A stretch of DNA of 64,000 nucleotides. Origin: Candidatus Brocadia pituitae (GTDB lineage: Bacteria > Planctomycetota > Brocadiia > Brocadiales > Brocadiaceae). The stretch is from NCBI GenBank assembly GCA_017347445.1, contig AP021856.1, positions 2,984,613 through 3,048,612 on the forward strand, given 5' to 3'. A program made the translations under genes and the position numbers. The notes beneath the pieces were generated by a model that was not told the DNA's origin, made no database searches, and worked only from the letters and a program-made list of their open reading frames with translations. The first letter of the stretch is position 1, and every line of letters starts with the position of its first letter. Shown here one piece after another: positions 9,246 through 16,692 of this stretch.

Positions 9246-9917
9246 TTAAATCTCTTCCAGGCTCGTGTTGCGGTGCTTGACGACCTTGGCCTTTACGATA
9301 TAGATAACTTCTTCAGCAATATTGGTAGAATGGTCGGCAATCCTTTCCAGATGACGGGAAATCAGAATCAGATGCACTGCCCGTGTTATGTTTGCCGGAT
9401 TCTGCATCATATAGGTCAACAACTCCCTGAATATCTGATCATTCAGGGAATCTACGGTGGAATCACGTTCATAAACAGCTCTGGCAAGTGCCGTATCCTT
9501 GTTTACGAATGCATCTATGCTGTCTTTGACCATGGTTTGGGTAATGGTCGCCATCCTGGGGATATCAATAAGCGGTTTCAGTTGTGGCTCCTGGTTCAGC
9601 GGGATCACGCGTTCTGCAATGTTGACAGCGAGATCGCCCATGCGTTCGAGATTGCTGGTGATCTTAATTGCAGAGGTAATAAACCGGAGATCGATGGCAA
9701 AAGGCTGCTGTAGCGCCAGCAAGTCCACGCATTGCTTTTCAAGTTCCAATTCCAGGGTATCCACCTGTTCGTCATTTTTCACGACCAAACGGGCCAATTC
9801 ACTATTTCTCTCAATCAGTGATTTCACGGCATTGGCAATAGCCGTCTCCACCAGAGAAGCCATCTGAATAAGGTTTTTCCTCAGTAACCCTAGTTGTTGA
9901 TCAAAATGACGTTCCAT
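9246..9917 (-). CDS. phoU: PhoU-like phosphate regulatory protein
   Basis: 223 residues from ATG 9917 (MERHFDQQLG), the usual PhoU N-terminus. A TTG start at 9959 would add 14 residues and looks less likely, though neither has a good ribosome site. Two PhoU three-helix repeats are visible, with metal-binding acidic motifs around ITSNLERMGDLAVNIAE and LISRHLERIADHSTNIAEE. It dampens the Pho response through PhoR and the Pst transporter in known cases; none of these genes is in the window. Its upstream neighbour is modC. Confidence 0.92.
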   Translation of the reverse strand: MERHFDQQLGLLRKNLIQMASLVETAIANAVKSLIERNSELARLVVKNDEQVDTLELELEKQCVDLLALQQPFAIDLRFITSAIKITSNLERMGDLAVNIAERVIPLNQEPQLKPLIDIPRMATITQTMVKDSIDAFVNKDTALARAVYERDSTVDSLNDQIFRELLTYMMQNPANITRAVHLILISRHLERIADHSTNIAEEVIYIVKAKVVKHRNTSLEEI

Positions 9918-10075
9918 AACCTTTTCACTAACCCGAATAATGTAATTCAAAAGAGACAAAATAAGGGGTGATAAACCTCTTTGTTGTTATATTATACACT
10001 CTTAGCTGTCCGTGCAATAAAAATCCCGTATATCCAGCAAACCCGTGCTCCCTGCTGTATATTTCTCAACATATC

Positions 10076-10954
10076 TTACGTTTCTGTTAAGACCTTACAC
10101 AAGATCACATCAGAAGACTTGGCGCCGATCACCACATTGTCGCCAATTCTTAGGTTCAAACGACTCACTTCTTCCGTATCGATGAGGGTCTTAAAATACT
10201 GGGTTTCGTGCAGAACGATAACCGCCGCCATGATGGAGTCGAATTCTATATCTACGACCTTCCCTACGACCTGAATACGGGTGCTTAGCCTCCTTCCCAT
10301 GAATACATCTTCAGGTGTTCCCTGTTTTGTGACCCTGCCATACTCCAGCACAACCACATAGTCAGCCAGTTTGTACACCTCCGTTACATCATGGGTTACA
10401 TAGAGTGTGGTTATGCGAAGCTGTTTTATGATCCGCTTTAAATCCTCCTGTAGTTGCCTGCGCGTTTCCCAATCCAGCGCTGAAAGCGGTTCGTCCAGGA
10501 GCAGAATATCCGGTCTTCTGGCCAGTGCACGGGTCAGGGCAACCCTTTGTTTTTGTCCTCCAGACAATTGACCGGGATAGTAACGTTCGTATCCGGACAA
10601 CCCTACCAGGGATAAAAGGTCTTTTGCCTCTTTCAATCTCTTTTTTTCTTTTATTCCATACGCGACGTTTTTTTCCACCGTTAAATGGGGAAATAGGGCA
10701 AAGTCCTGGAATACAAACCCCACGGAACGTTGCTGGGGAAGGAGGTTTATTGCTTTTGACTCATCATACCACACGTCTTCTCCTTTATGGATCATCCCAC
10801 CGTCAGCCCTTTCCAGACCAGAAACCAGGCGCAATACACTCGACTTTCCCGCCCCGGAAGGACCAAATAAAGCGGTTACTTTTTCATGAGGAATATCAAA
10901 GTTTACATCTAGCCCAAATTTTTTCCAGGTCTTTTTAACACGGACTTTTATCAA
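10076..10954 (-). CDS. modC: Molybdate ABC transporter ATP-binding protein
   Basis: 292 residues. It powers molybdate import with ModB. Walker A is GPSGAGKSS (about 31-39), the signature is QLSGGQKQR and Walker B is ILLLDEP, with the H-loop YVTHD. The C-terminal 65 residues form a TOBE (Mop-like) domain, as in ModC. The start is TTG at 10954, supported by GGAGG seven bases upstream. It is the last gene of porin-modA-mop-modB-modC, 21 bases after modB. The substrate could be tungstate as well as molybdate. Confidence 0.93.
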   Translation of the reverse strand: MIKVRVKKTWKKFGLDVNFDIPHEKVTALFGPSGAGKSSVLRLVSGLERADGGMIHKGEDVWYDESKAINLLPQQRSVGFVFQDFALFPHLTVEKNVAYGIKEKKRLKEAKDLLSLVGLSGYERYYPGQLSGGQKQRVALTRALARRPDILLLDEPLSALDWETRRQLQEDLKRIIKQLRITTLYVTHDVTEVYKLADYVVVLEYGRVTKQGTPEDVFMGRRLSTRIQVVGKVVDIEFDSIMAAVIVLHETQYFKTLIDTEEVSRLNLRIGDNVVIGAKSSDVILCKVLTET

Positions 10955-10975
10955 GACAAGACCTCCACGTCACCA

Positions 10976-11647
10976 CTAGAACATGCGCAGAAGAAAACGT
11001 CTATTTACAAAATAGACCACGGTGAGTATTACAAATGAAAATGCCAGTAAAATGGCTGCATAAATATTCGCAGTTCCGTAATTCAACACCTGTACCTCAT
11101 CATAGATAGCTACTGAGGCAACCTTTGTGATTCCTGGAATATTCCCGCCAATCATAAGGACAACTCCAAATTCACCCACGCAATGTGCAAAGGAGAGTAT
11201 GCAGCCTGTGATAACACCTTGCCTGGAGAGAGGAAAAATAACGAAAAGAAAGGTATATAACTTGGATCTGCCCAGGCTCCATGATGCCTCAAGCAATTTT
11301 TTGTCCACCCCGCTAAAAGCCAATTGAAATGGCCGTATTGCAAAAGGCAGGTTATAAATAAACGAACCCACAACAAGCCCTTGAAAGGAGAAGGCGAGCG
11401 TCTTGTGAAACACACTTTCATACCAGCGACCAACAAAACTGTTTCCCCCAAGAGCCATAAGAAGATAGAAACCCAGGACAGTCGGAGGAAGAACAAGGGG
11501 CAAGGCTACCACAGACTCAACGAAAAATTTGCCGCGAAACCTTGAAGAGGCAAGCCAGTAGGCAAAAGGGATACCCAGGACAAATAATAAAAGTGTTGTA
11601 ATGGTAGAAAGCTTTAGGGTTAAAAGGAAAGGAGTCGCGAAATCCAT
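10976..11647 (-). CDS. modB: Molybdate ABC transporter permease
   Basis: 223 residues with five or six membrane helices, forming the membrane channel of the importer. The segment LLEASWSLGRSKLYTFLFVIFPLSRQGV holds the EAA coupling loop that contacts ModC. The N-terminus (FLLTLKLSTITTLLLFVLG) is typical of ModB. The start is ATG 11647; the ribosome site is weak. It is separated from mop by about 200 bases containing a strong hairpin. Confidence 0.93.
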   Translation of the reverse strand: MDFATPFLLTLKLSTITTLLLFVLGIPFAYWLASSRFRGKFFVESVVALPLVLPPTVLGFYLLMALGGNSFVGRWYESVFHKTLAFSFQGLVVGSFIYNLPFAIRPFQLAFSGVDKKLLEASWSLGRSKLYTFLFVIFPLSRQGVITGCILSFAHCVGEFGVVLMIGGNIPGITKVASVAIYDEVQVLNYGTANIYAAILLAFSFVILTVVYFVNRRFLLRMF

Positions 11648-11763
11648 AGGAAAATAATCCTGTAGTTTAAAAGCAGTTAGCCCATATACGCCAGTACATA
11701 CAGTATCTTACATAATAACGATTAGTATGCAACCAGTTAATATAATTTAACGTGTATAATTTC

Positions 11764-11800
11764 ACATACAGCCACCGTCTAGGGCACGGTGGCTGTATGT
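11764..11800. terminator. Perfect 15-bp stem hairpin between mop and modB
   Basis: ACATACAGCCACCGT pairs perfectly with ACGGTGGCTGTATGT around the loop CTAGGGC. It is inside the molybdate operon, 48 bases after the mop stop codon. No T-run follows on the minus strand, so it is at best an unusual terminator; it may instead stabilise or attenuate the transcript between mop and modB. Confidence 0.5.
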
Positions 11801-11847
11801 AAGTTGTTACTTCCTTCTGTTTGATACGACTTCTTGTTTTCTTCCGG

Positions 11848-12057
11848 TTAATCTACCATAATCATCACGTTGGAAGCCTTGATAACCGCGTAAACTTCCT
11901 TACCTTTAGCTAGTTTCATTGTTTCTGCGGAGTGCTTAGTAATTACCGACACAATTTCACCCCCTCCCGTCAATTCTATATCCACTTCCGTGTCCACCAT
12001 ACCATGCTTCACCTCTTTCACCTTGCCCTTCAAAATATTACGAGCGCTGATCTTCAT
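11848..12057 (-). CDS. mop: Molbindin, single Mop domain
   Basis: 69 residues from ATG 12057 (MKISARNILKG), which has AGGAG seven bases upstream; this is the usual size of single-Mop molbindins. The Mop/TOBE pattern ARNILKGKV, EVDIELTGGGEIVSVIT and AVIKASNVMI is complete. Such proteins assemble into hexamers that store molybdate in the cytoplasm. It lies between modA and modB in the transporter operon, so captured molybdate is likely buffered by its product. Confidence 0.93.
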   Translation of the reverse strand: MKISARNILKGKVKEVKHGMVDTEVDIELTGGGEIVSVITKHSAETMKLAKGKEVYAVIKASNVMIMVD

Positions 12058-12080
12058 GCCTTTTCTCCTCACTTCTGGAG

Positions 12081-12173
12081 TCAGTTCCAGATCACTGATT
12101 CCAATAATAAACTTAGGACATCTGGGTCCTCAGGGAAAACGAATTTTCCCTTTTCAAGCAATTTTATTTCCAT
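12081..12173 (-). CDS. Possible 30-residue small protein between modA and mop
   Basis: ATG 12173 opens a short frame (MEIKLLEKGKF...) ending in TGA at 12081. A GAGG lies about 11 bases upstream, somewhat far. It fits exactly into the modA-mop gap. I recognise no family, and a frame this short can arise by chance. Confidence 0.2.
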   Translation of the reverse strand: MEIKLLEKGKFVFPEDPDVLSLLLESVIWN

Positions 12174-12194
12174 ATGATAAATATTCCTCATCGA

Positions 12195-13001
12195 CTATGG
12201 GAGTAAATAACCGTATTTGGAGAATATTTTTTCCCCCTTTTTCCCCTTCACAAATTCCAGGAATTTCCTGACACCCGGATTGTCCTTGCCTCTTTGCAGG
12301 ACAACATAGGCTTGTCCAAGTTTGTTATACGATTCGGCAGGGATGACCCAATAGTCTCCTTCATTTTCCAATTTTGGCGAAATCGCCTGAGACAGGGCGA
12401 TAATGCCCACGTCGGCTGCGCCTGACTGGACAAATTGAGCCGTTTGCGAGATGTTTTCCCCGAAGACCAGTTTATCCTGAACCTTGTCCCACAATCCGTA
12501 GTGTCGAAGCGCCTCCTCTGCCGCCATGCCATACGGCGCGAGCCTTTGGTTTGCGATGGCCAGCTTTTTAACTTTTGGGTCTAAAACGAGATCCAATCCC
12601 TTTTGGGGATTGAATGCGGATTTCTTTGGTATCCAGAGCACAATGCTTCCAAAGGCGTAAATCGTACTCCCCCCCTTTACCGCCAGACCTTCCCCTTCGA
12701 GACGCGCAGGATAGGTCGTATCGGCTGAGAAAAAAATATCGAAAGGCGCCCCCTGTTTAATCTGGGCAAAGAAATTGCCGGAAGAACCGTACGACACTTC
12801 CGCATCGATGGAGGGGTATCTCTTCTCGAATCCTTTGCAGATATCATTCATGGCAGGATTCAGGTTGGCGGCTGCCGCAATAAGGATTTTTTCATCCGCG
12901 CAAACCTCATGGTGAAAAGCTATGAATAAAGATAGTAACCAGGTAACACATACTATCGGAATAAAATTCATAACCCGTCTCTTGTGTATTCTTAAAAACA
13001 T
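12195..13001 (-). CDS. modA: Molybdate-binding periplasmic protein
   Basis: 268 residues from ATG 13001; GAGGAGG lies upstream, and an adjacent GTG at 13004 is too close to it. A signal peptide (about 1-35) is followed by KILIAAAANLNPAMNDI, the ModA N-terminal pattern with the Ser/Ala oxyanion-binding region. YGSSGNFFAQIKQGAPFDIFFSAD is the second strongly conserved block. It delivers molybdate or tungstate to ModBC. It begins 11 bases after the porin gene, so the two are co-transcribed. Confidence 0.94.
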   Translation of the reverse strand: MFLRIHKRRVMNFIPIVCVTWLLSLFIAFHHEVCADEKILIAAAANLNPAMNDICKGFEKRYPSIDAEVSYGSSGNFFAQIKQGAPFDIFFSADTTYPARLEGEGLAVKGGSTIYAFGSIVLWIPKKSAFNPQKGLDLVLDPKVKKLAIANQRLAPYGMAAEEALRHYGLWDKVQDKLVFGENISQTAQFVQSGAADVGIIALSQAISPKLENEGDYWVIPAESYNKLGQAYVVLQRGKDNPGVRKFLEFVKGKKGEKIFSKYGYLLP

Positions 13002-13012
13002 CACGTCCTCCT

Positions 13013-14500
13013 CTAAAAGATCATTTGATATTGTAGTCTGATTCTGTTTTCGTCTTTATCTTCACCTGTGGTTTCTGTTACAAAGTGACCTACGTCAGTC
13101 TGTACCTTTTGCCGATTTCCCCGGATGTAATAATTGACGCCAACTGTATACTCCGTCTGTACATCATCCCGCACATCCTCATTAGGATCGAGCATGGAGT
13201 AACGGGCTGCAAGTTCCAGTTTTTTGGGCAGTACAAAATACCCCGCCTGGGTATAGAGACCGTCTGAGGTTACAGAATCACCATCGTCTTCAGGGTCATT
13301 CTCCCTTATATAATATTCACTATCCCACGTAAACCCCCTGTACCTCACACCAAGGTCAACGTTGCCGATTGCGGAATCGGTGTCCTCCAGCTTCTTGTCG
13401 TTCTCCTTCGCATTGTAAACGAATGATGCGCCAATTACGGCCTTGAAATTTTCTTCGTATTTCATGTCCGTCTCATTCCAGCCCGATGCTAAATTGTTAG
13501 CATCGCACCATCCAAAAGGATAATACCGTGCGGCAAGCACATACATGAGTTCATTGTCGGTGTTTTCATCCCGGCCAAACGCTTTTGAGGGATTCTGGCC
13601 AGCGCCACGGAAAACGGCTGCGTGGTATTCCATGTGGCCATCAAAGGGCTTTCCATAGAGGTCAACACCGTAATCGCGGTCCTGCTTAAAGTTGTCGCTG
13701 GCGATGGACCTATCCATGAGCAGAAGTTTAAAGCCTGATGAATTCCATTGACGGTTTGCCGGTACCTTAAAATACCCGGCCTTTACACTAAACGCTTCCT
13801 CGGCTGCCGCTGGCGTCCACCAGATAAAATAATCCCTCAGATTCGCCTCGAAGCTGTCTGCATCAAGTTCCACATTATAAAACAGATCCTTGCTATAGAT
13901 ATTGCCGGCAAAGCAAACCCTTGCCCTGCGCAGATCGATATCGGTTATATCACCTTCATCAAAATCCTCATCTTTATCCTTGTAGGTAAAGCGCATCTGG
14001 GTTCTGAAACCTATGTTTAAAGAATAGTTTCCATCCCGTGTTTGAAAGCCTATGGAGGCCTTTTCTCTATCGGGCAGGTAGTAGCCGTTAACCGGTTCAT
14101 ACTTGCCGGGCAAGCCTAATCCCAATTTTTCCCGTGCCTCATCTGATGCGAGGTAATTCCCCACCTCCTGCTTTACTTCTTGCTTAACCTCTTCTTTAAT
14201 CTCTTCTTTTGCAACGGTCACAGGTTTTTCACTCATGGACTCGACGCGGATTTTCAGTTCTTTGATTTGCTCCTGCTGGCTTAATGCTAATGTCTCCATC
14301 TGTTTCATCATTTTTTGCTGGACCAAAAAAGCCTCTTCCATCCGTTTTAATTGACTTTTCAGTTCATCCGTTTCACTTTTAAAGGCATCCCTGTCCTGAA
14401 CTATCTCTTGGGCAATTGTATCCTGTGCTTTTCCGGTAAAACATAGAACACAAAATACCATAGCCAGTGATACACCACACTGAAACCACCTATTTCTCAT
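13013..14500 (-). CDS. Outer-membrane porin of the phosphate-selective porin O/P type
   Basis: 495 residues. A signal peptide (about 1-30) is followed by a coiled coil (about 35-95; KSQLKRMEEAFLVQQ) and then a Lys/Glu-rich hinge. The rest is a beta-barrel with alternating aromatic strands (GFRTQMRFTYKDKDEDF, LRRARVCFAGNIYSKDLFYNVELDAD) typical of the porin O/P family, ending in Phe as outer-membrane barrels do. The start at 14500 has AAGGAGG at good spacing. Being first in the mod operon, it is likely the outer-membrane route for molybdate (inference); family members otherwise carry phosphate or other anions. A decayed copy of its N-terminus lies at 15721-15879. Confidence 0.85.
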   Translation of the reverse strand: MRNRWFQCGVSLAMVFCVLCFTGKAQDTIAQEIVQDRDAFKSETDELKSQLKRMEEAFLVQQKMMKQMETLALSQQEQIKELKIRVESMSEKPVTVAKEEIKEEVKQEVKQEVGNYLASDEAREKLGLGLPGKYEPVNGYYLPDREKASIGFQTRDGNYSLNIGFRTQMRFTYKDKDEDFDEGDITDIDLRRARVCFAGNIYSKDLFYNVELDADSFEANLRDYFIWWTPAAAEEAFSVKAGYFKVPANRQWNSSGFKLLLMDRSIASDNFKQDRDYGVDLYGKPFDGHMEYHAAVFRGAGQNPSKAFGRDENTDNELMYVLAARYYPFGWCDANNLASGWNETDMKYEENFKAVIGASFVYNAKENDKKLEDTDSAIGNVDLGVRYRGFTWDSEYYIRENDPEDDGDSVTSDGLYTQAGYFVLPKKLELAARYSMLDPNEDVRDDVQTEYTVGVNYYIRGNRQKVQTDVGHFVTETTGEDKDENRIRLQYQMIF

Positions 14501-14520
14501 GTATCCTCCTTTTTGCTATT

Positions 14521-14542
14521 GTTGCATTATTCATGATAGAAT
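14521..14542. promoter_or_regulatory. Diverged palindrome in the porin leader, counterpart of the site at 15899
   Basis: GTTGCATTATTCATGATAGAAT lies 20 bases before the porin start, at the same distance as the clearer palindrome before the decayed porin copy. The centre (CATT...AATG) is symmetric but the outer bases are not, so it is a weak operator candidate. Confidence 0.25.
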
Positions 14543-14680
14543 GATGATAAATAAAAATGAATGTCCGAATTCAAAGGAATCCACCCTGCAAGACATCTTA
14601 AAAGATTGTTCCGAAAACAACATATCTTTGGCTGTACACCGCATTTCTGTTTTGCTACAGCAACTGTGGGTAATTAAATG

Positions 14681-14758
14681 TTTGGGAATTTCAATCACCC
14701 CCCATAATCCCCCCGTTTACCGGGGGAAACAGGGGGGGGAAAGTCGCCGAAGGCCTAG
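14681..14758. repeat. G/C-run repeat (family C)
   Basis: GGAATTTCAATCACCCC, a C-run, GTTTACCGGGGGAAAC, a G-run and GTCGCCGAAGGCCTA. It is the inverted form of the copies at 61325 and 9183. The surrounding bases 14543-14943 hold no gene I can support. Confidence 0.6.
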
Positions 14759-14943
14759 TTTAAAAACAGACCAACGTAATTTTTTTAAAAACTTTCAACA
14801 AAAAATATCTTACGTACCGTCTGGGGGCAAGTTTAAAATTACCCCCCAGGGGTGGCATGTACCTGCGTCCCAGATGCTTGCCTATTGCACGAAAGGTATG
14901 TTATTCCAGCACTTCTATTTCTCAATCGCATAGCAGCCGTAAG

Positions 14944-15498
14944 TTACGGGGCAGAAGCGACATAAATCATGGCGATATTATCTACGTTCCTTCCACCCGA
15001 TTTGTCTCCGGGAACGAGCAGTCGTGCCATCCCCTCTGTGTCGTCGAGAGGCTGGCCGTCGCCAGTTGCGAAGGCAACAAGAACCTGTTGATGTCCGAAA
15101 TCGGACATCAGTTCCCCCAACGAAATAACGACCTCGTAACAATCCGTGGCTCTGACTAATACAGCTTTTCTGAGTATATCGTTCTTGTGGGTTGAGTCGG
15201 TGATGATTACAGCTTCATTTAACAAATCAATCAGAGGCACACCGATATACTCCTTTGTGACAAGGCCTTGACTGCCGGAATAATAGCTGACGGTTATGTG
15301 TCTGGACTTCGGGTGCTGTTGCAAATCAGACAGATTATACGTACGACGGTTTTCCACCTTTCCGTTCAAACGAAATGAATCGGAATAACCGCCCAGACAA
15401 GGATCCTCTTGAGCCAGAACAACCTCCATACGAGATGAGATTGTTAAAAAGAAAAGACTGATTATTAACCAACTAAAAATTGAAAAAGTTCTCACCAT
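14944..15498 (-). CDS. Exported protein with sulfite-oxidase-type molybdopterin fold
   Basis: 184 residues with a signal peptide (about 1-30). The remainder follows the small oxidoreductase molybdopterin-binding fold: FRLNGKV near the start, YNLSDLQQHP, YIGVPLIDLL, VRATDCYEVVISLGEL and the end block ARLLVPGDKSGGRNVDNI. The cysteine in DCYE is not clearly the Moco-ligand cysteine of sulfite oxidase, and the protein is short, so it may not bind cofactor. AGGAGG precedes the start. Its position beside the molybdate operon suggests a link to Mo metabolism, but no enzyme activity can be assigned. Confidence 0.65.
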   Translation of the reverse strand: MVRTFSIFSWLIISLFFLTISSRMEVVLAQEDPCLGGYSDSFRLNGKVENRRTYNLSDLQQHPKSRHITVSYYSGSQGLVTKEYIGVPLIDLLNEAVIITDSTHKNDILRKAVLVRATDCYEVVISLGELMSDFGHQQVLVAFATGDGQPLDDTEGMARLLVPGDKSGGRNVDNIAMIYVASAP

Positions 15499-15572
15499 TT
15501 CCCTCCTGTAACTTTTATGTTTCCCGTTGTCAGGTCAACCTGAAATAGGTACGGTAATACAAGTTATTCCGT

Positions 15573-15665
15573 TTAAGTCCCCCTTAATAAAGGGGGATTC
15601 AGGGGGTTGTTCTTTTTCTGGAAACTTTACAACCCCCGCGCCCCCTTTTCTAAGGGGGATTTTTT
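15573..15665. repeat. Palindromic CCCCTTA/TAAGGGG repeat
   Basis: CCCCCTTAATAAAGGGGG followed by GGGGGTTGT, a spacer, ACAACCCCC and CCCCCTTTTCTAAGGGGG. It is an inverted pair of hairpins; the same block recurs at 56105-56160. Confidence 0.6.
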
Positions 15666-15720
15666 GCTTCTACCTCCCCAAAAACCGCTCAAATAAAATG
15701 AAAATTCCTATACAATTAAA

Positions 15721-15879
15721 TTAATTTCATGCCTACGGTTGTCGCATTGGTAACGTTTTCCATTCGTTCTCGAATCTGTACAATGTCCTGAGCAATTGCA
15801 TGATGTGGTATTCCACCGGTATATGCAACACAAAATCCCGTTGCCAGCGACAAACGATAGGTAAACCTCAATCCCGCAT
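15721..15879 (-). pseudogene. Decayed N-terminus of a second mod-type porin
   Basis: From ATG 15879 a TGA appears at the fourth codon. In the next frame (from a TTG at 15871) the translation RLSLATGFCVAYTGG...AIAQDIVQIRER aligns with the intact porin N-terminus (VSLAMVFCVLCFTGK...TIAQEIVQDRD) and then stops at 15721. The upstream DNA also matches the leader of the intact porin. So a second porin gene was duplicated here and has lost most of its body. Confidence 0.6.
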
Positions 15880-15898
15880 ATCCCCTCCTTTCGTTATT

Positions 15899-15920
15899 GT
15901 TATGCCATCAATGACATAAC
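15899..15920. promoter_or_regulatory. Palindrome GTTAT-N12-ATAAC, candidate ModE-type operator
   Basis: GTTATGCCATCAATGACATAAC is a near-perfect inverted repeat 20 bases upstream of the decayed porin start. The spacing GTTAT-N12-ATAAC equals that of the E. coli ModE operator as I remember it, and a ModE-type HTH gene lies at 18401-18745. Binding has not been shown; the sequence only gives symmetry and context. Confidence 0.4.
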
Positions 15921-16023
15921 GCATATACATAAAAACGGGCATCAGTTTTTAACGTGGCCCGCTTTATAAATTTTCTGAAAACAACTTATTCTTGGCTGCA
16001 CACCTCTTTCCAATCCTTTTATG

Positions 16024-16431
16024 CTATATTTCCTTCGACAATATCAGTTCAGTTGATTTTACAATGGCGATAACGTCATCGCCTTCTTTGATATTCATTT
16101 CCTTCAGAGAGGCATTGGTGATAATGGCATGAAGCATATCACCCTGGGATTCTACAAAGATCTTCGACAATACATCCCCCTGAATAATCTGCCTTATCAT
16201 CCCCCTGGCCATGTTCCTGGCGCTCAACATCCCTGTAAATGCCTTTGCAATCATGATATCTGTGCCCTTGACCAACACCGAAATAGTATCACCCACCAGG
16301 AGATGCATATCCTCACACGAAGCCCTGGTGATAACGACACTCAGCGGTATCTCCTTCCAGAGGATTTGAACGTGGGCATGGATTTGCCCTTGAGTTATAT
16401 TGACAATTGTTCCGCAAAGTCTGTTTGCCAT
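16024..16431 (-). CDS. Two-domain Mop (TOBE) molybdate-binding protein
   Basis: 135 residues made of two tandem Mop domains (about 1-68 and 69-135). The first has ANRLCGTIVNITQG and VVITRASCEDMHLLVGDTISVLVKGTDIMIAK, the second SARNMARGMIRQIIQG and AIITNASLKEMNIKEGDDVIAIVKSTELILSK. Di-Mop proteins bind several oxyanions at subunit interfaces. It probably stores molybdate or tungstate in addition to the single-Mop protein at 11848. It is separated from the mod operon by the molybdopterin-fold gene and the porin relic, and bounded upstream by the IS element. Confidence 0.88.
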   Translation of the reverse strand: MANRLCGTIVNITQGQIHAHVQILWKEIPLSVVITRASCEDMHLLVGDTISVLVKGTDIMIAKAFTGMLSARNMARGMIRQIIQGDVLSKIFVESQGDMLHAIITNASLKEMNIKEGDDVIAIVKSTELILSKEI

Positions 16432-16444
16432 ATACGATCACCAT

Positions 16445-16590
16445 GAATTAGGTTGCCTTTGGCAACGACTTTAAATCTCCCCTCTAAAAAGAGGAGCCGG
16501 GGGTGTGTTATGACATTATGTACACACCCCTTAATCCCCTCTTTCTAGAGGGGAAACTGTTATTGGAATTCCTGAACATTTAATTAGGGG
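16445..16590. repeat. Palindromic intergenic repeat (family C relative), disrupted by IS
   Basis: It contains TTAGGTTGCCTTTGGCAACGAC, CCCCTCTAAAAAGAGGAG, a GGGTGTGT...ACACACCCC inverted pair and CCCCTCTTTCTAGAGGGG, then GGAATTCCTGAACATTTAATTAGG. A matching AATTAGGCCTTTGGCAACTT follows the IS right end, so the IS apparently landed in this repeat. Confidence 0.55.
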
Positions 16591-16692
16591 GTTTATATCA
16601 TAACATCGTGAACTTAAAAAATATCATAACATCGTGAACTTTGTAGAAGATCGTCTAAACTTTCTCCAAAAACATTTTTGGAGGAGGAGACG

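Noticed and set aside
14499-14933. 144-residue plus-strand frame upstream of the porin
   Set aside because: It runs through repeat DNA (family C) and has no ribosome site or similarity.
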